64,000 nt of DNA from Nemopilema nomurai (Eukaryota; Cnidaria; Scyphozoa; Rhizostomeae; Rhizostomatidae), in contig ML133388.1 of assembly GCA_003864495.1 (NCBI GenBank), positions 1,860,738 through 1,924,737 on the forward strand. Direction: 5' to 3'. The stretch's first letter is position 1, and every line of letters begins with the position of its first letter. The translations under genes and the position numbers were made by a program. This document shows positions 29,401 through 43,500 of this stretch, one piece after another. The notes below the pieces were generated by a model, which worked only from the letters and a program-made list of their open reading frames with translations, was not told where the DNA came from and ran no database searches.

Positions 29401-31563
29401 AATAGCTTTATTTTACGTGCTAGTTTGTAAATATATGGAATAAAATCAAATGCCAAATTTATGTGAATGAAAAACTCGACATTGCTAGAGATGAGAATGA
29501 GCAGCCCCTGTGGCGGTCAAGAAACGCTGCCCGTTTTTCAAAATGTATTTACAGGCGCTTCACTTCTGGATGGAACTTTTACGAGTAGAAGGCTTGCATC
29601 CAAGGAGAGTGGTTAAACAGAATATAAAGGCCCGGCTAAACTAGAAAACATTGTCATATGACATTCATGTTTTAAGAACTTTTCACGAAATGTTTCCTAG
29701 TTTGGCCATCATGTCTTATGACAAATTCGGTCAAAGAGTCGTCACGCGAATTTTTGAAAAACTTCCAACATTCTATGTGACATTTTGTAGGACAATTTTT
29801 CCTAGTTTTGCCGGGGCCATGGGCTCAATTGATTGGGGCCGCTACAAGACTTTCCTAAAGTATATTTTTTTATTTAATTTTTTATTTAATTAACCTGTAA
29901 GCATTTGCACTTTTGTGAAGGCATATTTAAACTGCAGAAGAGAAAACAAGGGTGGAGACAAATTCATTTTCACTGCTGTGGATCCATCACTATACTTACT
30001 TATACTCTCAATTTATTTTCGGTGTTTCATTAGACTGCAGGGTATTTCGAAATGTTTTTCTCTTTTTTTGTCGGTTGTATCTAAAGAGCTTGGCCCAAAG
30101 CCAGTCTGGAAGTGTTCCTTCTTACAGATTCACTGTACATAACACGTTTGGCCACTCGCTTGAATTAGCAGGAAAACAACCTTCTTCACTGTGTCAAGTT
30201 GTCATTGTCACTCTCTTTGCTTCAATGTCACGTCATCAGTGTCCCGTTCTTTTGTTTCCCACAACCTCAAGCGTCTTTATTTGCATTTTACAAATAATGG
30301 GCCTATTCATGGAAATATGACATATTAGAGGCTATGTTTATGCACCTCACTACAGTGCGTTCTTTTATTATTGGCAAGCCCTGAAGCCAGCACTATCATT
30401 TTCATCAACACGGAGAAGTGTTCATGGAGCCATCAGTTGCCACGTTTGTCATTAACATGTAAGGAACTGTTGATCAATATTTTACTGTTTGATTTTTTTC
30501 TTTGGCAGTCAGTTCTATTAGTGTAGTTACGAAGAATTTTATTTGTCAGCTCCGTGTCTCAGCAGGAAAGCTTTGCTTCTCTTTGTTTGATTCACGTTTT
30601 AAGCATGTGTCGAATCACGTTTTGAATCATGTTTTGAATCACATTTTGAATCACGTTTTGAATCATGCTGTGGGTGTCAAATATGAAGGAAAGATACCAC
30701 TCCCATCATTTTAGAAGGGGCAGTTTGGATAGCACCGCAGGGGCTTTTTAGTACACACTTTTTATAAGAATACCTTATTGTTTGCCGAGCCTCATTATTT
30801 TTAACAATTTTCGATTTGAGCCTAAGATTATTCTTAAGTTATTCTTGCCAAAAACAAGGTGTAAATTCGCCTTAAGATCAAAGAAAATGTTGAATCTTTT
30901 TTATGTGTTGCTTCATCATAAATTTCAACAAGAATAAATAGAACAACGAATTTGATATTAAAACGCAAGATCTAATGATACAATTACGATCCTATTACGA
31001 CCATAATGACAGTTGAGCTTTTTGAGAAAACTCAGATTCAAGAGAAATTTTAATCTTGATGAAGGTTGAGCCGGGCATTATTCTTAAATCATTCTTAAGT
31101 TATAGCAATTTTTAACCACAGTATTATTTTAGACTTTATTCTGGTAAAAAAGGTTGTATGGTTTTTCAAGAGAGGGAAGGCACCACGGCCCCTTTGGCCT
31201 CCCCGGTTTCTTTGTTACTGGAAGCGGTAGTGCCACGCCTTAATTGTGTGACAGTGCAAATCTTTCGTATAGTGCCATTCATTTGTGAGCTTCCATTGCC
31301 CACAGTTGGCTAATCCGCCCTTGTTCATAAGAGAAATGACCTACTTCTTTTTCATTTCCATATGCAGTGACTCTATCGTCTACTTTTAATTGCCACACCA
31401 CATCGTGCTGGTACACCTTTTTTCGCTCCTCTTATTTCACTTTTCTATTCTGATTACATCACCCTTTCATTATCCTCACATGTCATTGTCAGTAAATTTA
31501 TTGTTAAGTTAGTAGTATAAATATAATTGTAAACTCAATCAGAGTCAGAGCCACTGAATACAA

Positions 31564-31598
<35 letters not shown>

Positions 31599-34500
31599 GG
31601 CTCCGTGGTCTCTGCACGTTAAACAAGACAACTATGGCTCGGACCATCCATAGAGATTGCGCACCGCAGTCATTAGAAACCAATCACAACTCGTTTCTTC
31701 ATTTAGTTTCTAGGGACATACCCTCGCATACTTCCCAGTCCGATTCGATGATGCTTTCTGTGCACCAGTGTCAATATGTTTACTGTTGGCTGGTTGCTTT
31801 TGTCCTCTAGTAAACCTAACTGAAATGCTCCCTTTGTTTTGTTCCAGAATTTCTAAAATTAGCCCAACTGCGGTTTCTGTCACAGCTATATATAGGAGAC
31901 TCGACACTGCTAAATCCATGCGTTTCAAAACAAGATTTTACAAAGTCATTACCGTCTGGCATCTAGAAACTTGCCATCAAGGGGGAATTCATTAAAGTTT
32001 AGCCAATTCTTGTCTGTTAATTCGAAGCTAAAGTGCCGTCCAAGAAGGAGCAGGGTTGCCAGAAAATTACATCAACTACATCTGAGTCAATGAAATTTTC
32101 GCCCAACCATTTTTCATTAATGTAACACTTCATAACTGATTAGCAGTTCATTAGTACAACAGAGCCCTTAAACAATTAGTGAAACGTATCTGTTTCACTG
32201 GCTCTCTTGTTTGCTTTTGGGTCCAAAGCAATACCCGCCATTCTTCAACCACCCGCCGATCATTTTCAGTCGCCGATTTGCACCAGTGTCGGTCTGTAGC
32301 GTCGTACACGTTTCCCCTCCCAGGGCCTCCGACGAAGGGGGGGGGCCGGGGGGCCATGGCCCCCGCACTTTTTTGTGAAACAATAGAGCTTTTCTAAATA
32401 TATTTTGTTATGATTCTTAAAATCTTCCTTGGTCCCTCACTTTCCAACATGCGTCGGAGCCATTGCCTCCTCAGGTTCGATTAACGCGTCTCAATTTGAG
32501 TGAGGTTTTTGTGAGGTTTTTGTAAGACCTTTGTGAGGTTTTTTCATTTTCCCCCAAACTATATGCTTTACAAACTTTTGAAGCAATTGAAAAGCCCCAA
32601 TTGCTGCAAAGATAAAAATTTCCTATAGGTAGGGCGTTCAAAAACATTAGCAAAGGCGTTACTTACAGTAATAAGGGCGTGGTTTTAAAGGATTTCGGGG
32701 CTCTGCCCAATAACCCTTGCTGTCAAGTGATCACTCACCACAACTCCTCTCCCCTAAAATACCCCCCTTAGACCCCCAGACCCACGGTGCATAGATACGC
32801 GTCTTACAACTACGAACACCGTTATAGATACACACAGTTTACGGATTAAAAAACCGCTACCATCGCTCTGTTCTCTCGCAGCTTTCAATTCAATTCGTAT
32901 TTCGATATTTAATGCCGCTATTAAAAGCATTAACACACGCTACCTGCTCGCATTAGGGTCAAATCCAGCCCTAAGATATCTGGTGTATCCCCGCAATGGG
33001 ATTGATCGCTATGAATTCTTAGTAATGTGCCGTTACTGGGGATGCTGTTATGGGCAATTAACGTGAGACCTTTTGCTGCGTGAAATGCATGGATCAGGCG
33101 TTACGCCCTCGGATCCAAAGACCTCCCGAGTTACAGTTTATTTGGCGTTGTCTTATTAGCACCTGTGTGGTAGCTGATCGAAAATTGTTCCTTAATGCAT
33201 GTCGTCGATGCAAAGCAAACTATTTGCACTTCTTCTAAATGCAAATCTACAGTTCTTTAGACTTATTTAGACATGCGACGGCCCAATACCTTGACTATTG
33301 CTCAGAAAGTCAACATACATCGCCAAAGCGATCCTACTGTTTGAACACTGATAAAGCTGTTTGCAGTCCAGGGATCTTCCTTTAACGTCTTCCAACAATC
33401 TGTAAATGCTCGAACTACACAGTCGAAAGCTGAATCTTCTTTTCTCTGACCATGAAATAATGAGTCTTGCAGTTCCGGAGAAGTCTTTTAGGGTGTCTAT
33501 AAAGTACAGGATGACTTTCTTGTCTGCTTGCATTGGCAGCACGACAGAAAGGCGTGGCCTGATATAAGCAAACACCTATTCCGCAGTTTTTTTACTCCAA
33601 TTTCTTAATCTATTACAATTAGGTTTCCTTCTTCATTAATAGCAAAATGTATTAAACAAAGTCCAACAAATCGATCCTTGGGGAGGGGGGCACGGGCCCA
33701 AAATTTTCCTTTGTTACAAATTTCAAAAAGTATTATTGATCATCATGTTTGCACCTACTTTGTCTCCGAGGATTGGTGTCATGGCCTTCTATATTCGATC
33801 TCGAGCAGCATTTCCCCCTAACATTCTTACCATCATCCTCCCATCATTCTCCCCGCTATCTCTCAATCATTTACCCCACTATCCCCCATCATTTTCCTCA
33901 GCATCTCCCATCATTATCATAATCGTATCTTCAGCATTTTTCCAATCAACCTAAATATTCGCCCCATCACCCCCAATCATTCCCTCGATTATCCCCATAA
34001 TCCCATACATTGAAAAATGAAAAATGCTTGATACATTGAAAAATGAAAAATGCTTTTTCTTTGTTTGTTTTCTGGATAAAGTGGATTCCTTTGCCGGAGA
34101 CTTCGATCATAATACTTAGAGGTTAACCACTCCATCAATATGTCGTCGGGACCCTTTTTCGAAAGCATTTCGAAAATTTCACAAACATCACTGGAATGAT
34201 ACCGCTGTAATTGAAGAGGTAATTGAAAAACCCTTCAGTTTAATCTTCTAGCCAGCGGAACAAAGAGACATTAAATTATTTGATTGTCTCTCAATATCCA
34301 CTTACCTCTCCTTAAGATCGGATTTTATAGGCAAACGTTAATGCAATTCTTCGTTTTGAACTGAAAAATGCACTGACGATTATTTATCCAGGGAATCTAA
34401 GCCTCTTATCGACCAAATTTTGCAAGCAATTTCTGCATTAGCCCGAGTCAGAGTCCAGAAAACTTCCTCCAGACATAAACACCCTACACTTCCTCACAGA

Positions 34501-37500
34501 ACAACGGGCGTGGCTTTGGTGTGTCATAGAAGTTTCTATTGTTTTCCGAGGACCTTTCTCCTGTCAGTGGCCGTGCGACCGTAATGTTTTGCTGACTTCC
34601 TGGCCTGAGTCAGTCATTCATTACGGTTTTCCTTTCAGCTAGCTCTTTCCCTCTCCCAACCAAAATTGATTATTAACTACATCTATCTTTTTACTTAGCG
34701 CCAGCCATATTCTGCCATTGTCACACAATCCACGAGTTCACCATTTCCACTCGCCTAACAAAACCCTACGAGTAATTCTTTGCTTAAGCATTTATTAAGA
34801 ATCTTACACAGTCAGTGGAGCCATGTTAAGATGTTATGAGCTCAAAAGATCATCAATTTAGGCGCGCGATTTCTCTAATGTTTGTTTCTTGATTTGGTTT
34901 GGCCTTCTCAGAGCGCGACAGACTTGGATGACAACTACTTCCCTTACTATTTAGCATTTATTATAGGCTGTTTGGTTTTATTAGATTCTGTTTATTAGTT
35001 GTAATAATTCAAGGGTCAAGTCTCGATGATCCAAAAAGGCACCTTAATAAGACGAGCTATCGTTTTGGAGAAAATGAACTTTGTCAACCAGGGTTCTCAA
35101 TAACTGCTTTTTGTGTCAGATCTGACCTCTGATTTTAATCGTCTTTCAAATGAGGCAGCTCTCTACGTTTTGTATAATGATATTAATTTGTCCATCGAAG
35201 GATATGCTGCTGGAAAGGAGGCTCTAAGTTTAGTAGTCTAAATTTTTCAGGCCAACACTAAGATAAACTCCTTTGTGTAAAGGCTATCTATGGGCTCTTG
35301 CTACCATTACCCCAGCGTTAGGCATCTAATGACAAGGCAGGAAACTTTGATGACTGCGAAGCGAAGAGAGGGGTACTGAGTCGGGAACTATAAACGTAAC
35401 ATGTTTGCAAAAGAAACGATACAGATGAAGAGTCGAGAGCATAAAAGGCAAAACGTAGAACACGAAAGAAGCAGAATGAAGTGATTAAACCGAGTGATAA
35501 GAATCCCAGGCTACGTTAGATTCCAGACTACAGTTCATGATAATGACTTTAATCTACAGACTAGAAGGGGTGTATGACCAGTCTTTGCTGTTAAGAGTGA
35601 AATCGTTACTGCTCATACCCTCAATGAAACCTCATTGGCACGCCATAAGCAAAAGTGCTGAAGAGCCATAAAACCGATGATTTTCAAGAGTTGTGACAAA
35701 AACAAAAGTTCGAGAGGAATGGAATAGGGTGATGTAAGATTAGAGGCGATCGAACCAAGAAAGGGGGCTGCTTTTTGCAGGGTAGCGGTGCTTGACCCTT
35801 CCATTCCAGCAAGGTAGCGGTGCTTGACCCAACCTATTCGATAAAATGCTTTATTTCATCCAATTCCTATAATTATTAATCAATCCTTGGAATATCGTTT
35901 AAGTTGTCCCTTTTAAATCCGTTCTGGCAATCCAAAGTCCAGCTCCTTTTCATGGCAGCCATTATACTCTTCTGGAGAAGGTTCCACCCCTCTTTATCAC
36001 CATAATGTGCCAATTGGGAAATTATTCATAGTTTTGTCAACCTTATTAGTTTTTTAATTATTCGTGTTTACATATAGACAGCAACAAACAACTACACTTG
36101 CCCAGCTCACAAGATAAACGATTCCACTTACCAAAGTTGACGCCATTATCACCTGAGAGTAACTCATTGTTCTGTATGTCGATGATCTCTTGATGCCACT
36201 TCCAACAGATTCTATCTGTCAGGGAAACACGAGCAGTCATTTGCATTCTAAAACTTTGAAAGTGTTCCAACCCATTTCAATTACAATTAATTCCAATTTC
36301 AATATTACTAGTGCAGATTTCGGACTTAGCACTATCTCGTTACATCTATTTTCTGTCTCTGTTTCTCATTAATTAATTCAACATTCTAGAAATTTCCTGT
36401 TCATTCGTTCGTTGAATAAAAGCCAAAAATTTGCCGAAGTCTTAATTAAATGTAGGTTTCAATTAGAGAGAGTGCCCTAGAAAGGCTTTTAGAAATTTCT
36501 GATGCCGATTTTTAGAAATACAGACAAAAATCCCTTAATTGGCTTTGGAAGTAGAGAGTATCTAAAATGGGAACCAAGATTTGTTTCTGTCTCGGAATAT
36601 CTCGCTGTGTTTCTGTCTGTAATCAAAACATTCATCTTCTCGAGACATCCTTTAACGTCTATGGATGTATACAGAATCCTATCACATCAAGTATTTCCAC
36701 CTCTGCCGTGTAGTTTTATGGCTTGTAACGCAGCCAAAGCTGAATCTTTTGTGGATTTGTCATAAATCTTTCGATAAACCAACATTATTCCTTCCACTCT
36801 GTGGGCAGTATGGATATCAAGGTTTTCTACAGTTTTGTATACTACTCTCTAAGCTTTAAATAGACGCAGAAATCGCTCCCCCGTGTTGCCTGGGTCGAAC
36901 CGATCAGGTTGTATTGCTAGGAGCCCTCAATGGCGGGGGTGTTCGACTAGACGGCTTGATTGTGTCACACGATTCGTAATCTTGTTAATCAAAGAAAATG
37001 TTTTGCCACACAATACAATTTGCATAATACGCCATAGAACTCGAAATGTATTTCAATGTACAAGGAACAATGATGAGCGTTGGAGCGCAAAAACATCGCA
37101 GAAACCATCAAGCGTGTAATACTTCTTGAATACTTCCAGCAATATCTCCATGCTCCCATAGCCGTTCGGGCAAATACGCGCTCGGATATGGATGCTACCG
37201 GAGACATCGAATTTTCCGAGTACGATGCAATCAACAAGGAATTATTCGAAGATTTGTTTTGCAGGAGCGAATCGTGAGTAATTACGGATGATTTTTTAGA
37301 ATTTTAGTCACCATGCAGACCTGTGTGTTTGTAGCGTTGAGAAACTAAGGAAATTTTGTGTTTATCCTTAAAGCATTGACACCGATAATTGTTTATGCAC
37401 TGGGTCACAACGAACTGTTTACATGGAATTTGGAATTCCCGCTTTCGCAATAAACCGCCGGCATCATAAACGTGAGCTCAGGAAATTGTGTTCCGTGATG

Positions 37501-40500
37501 AATTCTACTCAGTTTTCGCGTCGTGGCTTTCTTGGACAGCAGCAAATTGTGGCTTCCAAAGCCCGTAACTACACAAACCAGGAAACCGACTAGTCAGACT
37601 AGAATTTACAAGTTGTCTAGGCACAACTGAACGGGAATGTTTATTATTCGACGAAATGTTCAGCCGCCCGGCGTTTGCCTCTTACAAATAGCCGGCAAAT
37701 ACCTGCCCTCGGACAATCTTTACCTGTTTTTGTTTTTACAACCACGACCCGTAAAGATACATGCCAAAATCAAAGCTAGGCTGTTTGGCTTTTGATGACG
37801 AGACCCGTTTGGTCGCGACACACTCCCAGTGGCTCCAGCTCGGCGCGGTTTTGCGATGCACTTACCTGCAGTCACTCGCCCTTTGTTTCTAGAAAGTTCA
37901 GTCAAGTCTCTTTTGTTCCAAGAGATGTGACTCGGATGCCAATAGACCTTCGTGCTTTCCACAAGATCGCCTGTTGATTGGAGGACCTTCCTCAGTTCTT
38001 CACTAACAGAAACCTTTATTCACGATCATGATTGCAAACCCTTTTTCTCCACTGCTCAAATTTGGATTTTCTTGGTATTGCACCATACTCTTATATTTGC
38101 CCAGTGCTAACAACTTACTGGAAGACAGTGTTATTGGGGAAATTTTAGTTTTCTCTAGGAATTTATCGATTTTATTTGCCCCTCCAAGTGCTCTCTAGTA
38201 GGCAAAGCATATCCACTCGTTCGTAACCCCTATTCTGAAAAGGCAGACCCTTCAACCGATTCAGTTTTCGACTACGCCTATCTCCGTCTGATATTCTACA
38301 AAAAAAACAAAGTCGCCGGAAAAGCTTATCATTCTATCTCAACTTTTACAATTTGTTAACCCAGCTGTTAATCGAAAAAACTGAACAACTTAACAAATTG
38401 GTCGCTTAAAAGCCATAACTCAGACCACCTTGTGGGCTGTGCATTTGCTTATTTCTTAACCAAGCCCTCGGCACACCGGCGCGAATTAGCTAGCGATTGC
38501 GTCATTGCCAAGTGGATCCTGCGTATGATTCATTACATAGGTATTGCAAATCCAACCGGCACAATTCCAAGGGATTGGATCCTACAACTGGGTTCCTTTG
38601 GGTGCATGTGACATTGACGTGTTGCGTCATTTCTCTTATCGCCCACCCTGCCCTCTCAGCTTTCTCTACCGTCTCACCGCCATTCTCAGATTCGAGCAAA
38701 TTTGTACCTTCATATATGGCAAAAATGGATCATAGAAATGGAATCTCCATGTTGAAACTAGTCTGTACCTAAATTTCCTGAGTGTTTGGACCGTCAGGCT
38801 GCGAACTAACCCATTCTAGAAATTTAGCTTTTCCTATACACTCCAATGGAATTTGCTTGTGCAGTGAAAAAATTTACTGCACCCGCAAATTGCGTTCAAA
38901 TCGCATGAAATATAAATATTCAAAACAAAGTAACTCGCGACCGGAGGGTCCAAACAACATGAAGTTTTCAGTATAAACTACGTTAAAGATCAGGATTTCA
39001 ATTCTGACGTTAATTTTTGAGAAAGAGCCGTGGATGCCAAGATACAAGATCGATAACGCCAACCCGAGTCGGATAATACGCACCATCCCTCCTACATACA
39101 ACTCGAACCACTCCTCGACTTAATTATAAGTTCATCACTACCACTGTTATGGTTTCCCATCAATTTCATCTATTTCTGTCAGTTGTTGAGTAGATTTTGC
39201 TCATAGTCTCCACTTTGTGGCAAATTTTCCACAAGCCTCAAATTAATTCAAAACCTTTATTTGAAAGGACATCATTTGTCACGTCATTTTTCCTCGACTT
39301 TTTAATCATAGGCAAAAACCCAAGTTAAACTCCATTTGCTTTTTTTTTAATAATGAAAAAAGTCACGTTTCAACAACAGACGAAAGTTCAGATGGAGGTT
39401 TGGGTACCGTTTGGAAACTCGATGATACTATGGGTACGGTCAAACAACAACCACTAAGTAAAGTCATCCTATGGGGATCCCAGTAGGAACTTGGTCAATT
39501 GGGTTCCCACTAACTGCGTTGCTTGACCTCTATGGACAATCCGAACCATCGAACATTTAATCTGCAAAGAACACGGAGCCAGAACGAAAGAGAGAGGGAG
39601 GCGATTCGTTGCCTGTTTTACTCTGTCTTTCTAAGTGAGCCATACAATTACATTTGGAGCGCTCTTCTAAAAACATTATGCTGACAATTGATATGTAAGG
39701 ATCATGCCATTATGATATAATGATGATGTAATGGTGATGTAATTGGAATGGTAAACTCTTGGCAGAAGAGCGAGAAAAGCTGAACCGACATGACGTTATG
39801 TAACATTGTAAAGCTGAGAGACATTGGGGGAAATTAACAGTGTTTATAAATTGCTATAAAATTATTCACTACAACCCCTTCCTGCCTCGTTGAATAAATA
39901 TCGATTCTGTCTTGGGAGAGCAGATTATGTCGCGTTCTTGTATGTTTTCCATTTTTAATACGATTTTCCAAAACAGTGCAATGAACTCGAAACAAATTTT
40001 CAAACATTATACCAGTATAAAACAATATTTGGACATTTGAACTGCTATTTTCTTTGACTTTGCGTGAAAGTTTTAATCCGGATACAGAATCAATCGAGTT
40101 CATTTTGGAAATTTTGATCAACTTTGAGCCATTTTGTATCAGATCATGCTCCTTACTGTGGCTTAACACTTTTTTGAATGTAGATAGTTATCTATGATAA
40201 AGCGGCCATCAAAATCTTCCATATCGACGCTATGCAGTATCAAATAGCCAATTTATTCATCCCTTGATATCCGAGCACATGGGTATTCCAAAATGATGAA
40301 GCGTTTTATTTGAGCGATTGACAGAAATAGTTAATATTTGATAAAACTGAAACAATTTTAAGCAATGGTATTCGCCACGTCGTTATGCTGTTGTTAACTT
40401 TGCCCAGAGGCAATCCAATATTGATTGCTTCACTAAGTAAAGAGCGATTTACCTCCCACTCAATGACTAAGGATCGAATGCTCCTGTGCAGTGCCAGTGC

Positions 40501-43500
40501 GTCCAGGGCTTAGAAGGTAAACACGAATTCGTTTGGCTGAAGTTAAACAGAAAAAACAACTACACGTTTCTTTATCAGAGAATACTTTATAAGTACTTTG
40601 TGCTCGGATTTTCAAAATGTTTAGAATTTCTAGGGTTGAAAAGTTTATATATTGTGGTGTAAGAGTGAAATAAGTTTAGATAAGTTGCTGTCTTGCTTTA
40701 ACGTTCTTATCAAATTTTCTGACGTTGATGGTTTTTAAGAAATATATAGCATTATTATAGCATTTAATCTTCTCCATCGCTGCGCATGCTTAGTAACGTT
40801 AAACTTTCAAATTTCACTTTAAGAAAGGTTTCAAAGTTTTAGTGCTGAAATTAGGAAATTGCTCAAATATTCTGAAGGCTAGGCTAAAGAAAACTTTCTT
40901 ATGAAAACGTGTATAACAGGGCCATCCAGTTGAAGCAGCTCCAAAAGTTTATTCACTTGGTGCCTTGTCTATTGTCATCAATTTCGTAAAAAGTTACCTT
41001 TTGTAAACGGATCATCATACTCCCAAGAACCTTGTTCCATTGTTTTTTTCTGGCGTTTTATGCACTGTTCTTTAGCTCATATTCATTTGGCTGTACGAAA
41101 TTCTCACGATTATGACGAATGAGCAATCGATGGCTCAAAGACCTCTATGAATTTTAGGATAATTCTTAACGAGATTTGGCAATGAAATCTGTGATAAACA
41201 AAAATTCCATCAAGATAAACCGATATGCTGCGACAGGCAGACATTATGCAACGAATTTTCTAAAACTTGGGAAGAGAAAGAGACTTTGCGGCTTTTAAGA
41301 CGACAGAACCAGTTGTGGTTTCAGCGTTTTTTCGATTGAAAGTTATGACAGATGCCGCAGTTTCGGGATTTCGTTTGAGGACACGGCTGTGAACCCAGAA
41401 AAAGTTGAAGCTTTTTTCCGAAAAAGTTAATTCTTTCATTAGCGGAAAAGTCACAATGTATTGCAATACATTTGTATACCACCTCAACTCCATCTTAGTG
41501 GATTTCCACAAGCCATCAAACTGTCTAAAATTTCGCGTTAACCGAGAACTTCCGTCACTGAATTTGTTAAACCTCTCTCAGTTATGGCAGTAACGGGCAA
41601 AATCTTCTTGGCGCCCCCAGACATGGTGAAATCAATTCTCCTACAATCTGGCTCGGCTCTGCTTGAAGAAATAATTGAAATTTAAGACGATTGACTACGA
41701 GTTACTGTCGAAAGTTTATTAATCTTTATGACAAATTTTTAGGGTAATATTTTTCGTACCATCACATAGGCGTGCATGTTATGTTTTTTTAAGCCTGTAA
41801 ACAAGCCCCTAAAATTATTTCATCATTTCATCTTTTAACACTATGATGCTGCTTATGAGAAAATGCGTCACGAGAATTGTGTCTAAGTTCATATATACGC
41901 GTTTTCTTTAGAATTCAAAAAAGTACAAAGTCCTTTTTCTTTGGTCGTTTATTCATCTTTTTGATAACCTTTTTCGACAGATTGACCCAACATAAATCTG
42001 AATTTTTATCCCGCCTATTTGTCGATCTCAACTGGAAATTTGTCTTTGATAAAGATCAATCCCATGTTTAAGCCTCCTTATCCTGGTGTTTTTTACTCTG
42101 CCTATTATCTCTTGACGATTAAAACCGATTTTTTATTTCCCTGCAGGCTTGATCCGTTCCAAACAAAGCAAAAAATTCCAAGAACTCCAGATTCGGCCGG
42201 TAGTAATCGGTCACGCCCCCTGACCGGGGATGCGCCACTCCCTACTCGGTCAGTTTCGCCACCAGTGCCAAAGCCGTCCAGCAGGGGGCAAGGTAACTAG
42301 GTTATTTTGAATAACATGACACGGGTAATCATTATAATTTTCTGCATATTCTAGACTTTTGTTTCAAAGATCAAACTGTTGCCAGCGACTCTAAACCCCA
42401 AGTTGTTGTCCCTGCAATTAGGCCCTAGGCTGTTGGCCACTCTGCAGTGTTTCGTTTGGGCGCCAATTAGTCCCTGATTAAATTCATTATAATTTTAAAA
42501 ATTGCTTATCTTTCGTATTACCAAAATGTTTTCCAATTTATTGAGATGAGCAGCTACAAAGCCGCAAACGATCATTGAAGGCCTAATGTTATCATTACAA
42601 CTCAACCAGCAACCAAATTTATTACACAAATTGAATTAGAAACAATAGTAATCCGTTCCAGAGTGACTTTGCACTATAGGGGTACAGTGTGGTCGCCCAC
42701 TGGCCATTGTGCTTGCTTCGTTACGAAAATCCATAAGCATGACCTGGTTTTCACCCATGTATCTCTCGACTCTGGTTATCACGTTTCAAGAAATCATTTT
42801 GACACCCAGACGTTTCTAGATTATCAATCCTCGCCAGTGTCTCCCTTTTATAAATCAAACGTGTATTAATTGATCGCACGCCAGACTACTATCACCGTAA
42901 GATTCTCTGTAAGATTGGTTAACAGCAATTGAAGTAACCGTTTCAATTGTGGTTCTATATAAGGTTTTTGCACATCTTATTTTTTGTCATATAATGATGA
43001 TGCTTTTCAGTGTCATATGTTATCAGTTTCTGTCCTGGCGCTAAATCGAAGAAAAGGGCTTTTTCATACTTAAACAACCTATAAAAAGGAAGCACGCATG
43101 TTTCCTAAGTTTTGCCTTAGTTCATTGCAGCCTTAAACTCTTCAAAGTTAAATCTTCATTAAAAAGATAACTATAATAGTCCATTATTCGTATGCCAAAA
43201 TAACTGCAATATGAGCCCTGCATCTTTTAAGCATCCATGTTGTTTAATATTTGCAAATCTTAACGGTTTGAAAAACGGTATTGGGTTTGGAAATCTTTGC
43301 TTTGATTGAAATTAGTTTGTAGTGCTGTTCTTTTTTGTCGTGGCCGGGCCTCCATTGAGACCAATAAAGAGGAGGGGGCAAGTTTTGGATGCAAATTCAA
43401 GCAAGAAAAGAACTAAATAATTTGAAGTTATTTCAGAAAGGTACGATTTTCAAAATAAGGGCTTCTGTCGTTGTAGGCCCTGTTTGTTAGATAATTAACT

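Larger units (their letters stand above)
28277..42146 (+). other. ARMC9 intron 23, 13.9 kb
   Basis: Flanking exons are both phase 2 and join in frame (RQTK|LDPFQ). The intron holds a MITE (29629-29818), simple repeats and much unremarkable AT-rich sequence. No transposase or reverse transcriptase frame was recognised. A G/C-rich block near 32330-32370 and an exon-like frame at 37135-37273 are discussed separately. Confidence 0.6.

Noticed and set aside
29651..29893. 80-codon frame with GSIDWGR, suggestive of a PIF/Harbinger transposase motif
   Set aside because: The frame is built from the terminal repeats of a 190-bp MITE, and the resemblance is a few residues only.
31480..31640. LTR-like promoter block (TATAAATATAA, then a (CT)n tract)
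   Set aside because: I found no second copy, no retroelement protein nearby and no clear terminal TG..CA with target duplication.
32290..32370. G/C-rich block around GGGGGCCATGGCCCC
   Set aside because: It may be the end of some repeat, but I could not find a partner end; a short palindrome alone is weak evidence.
41260..41511. 83-codon minus-strand frame
   Set aside because: No homology recognised and no splice signals that connect it to anything.
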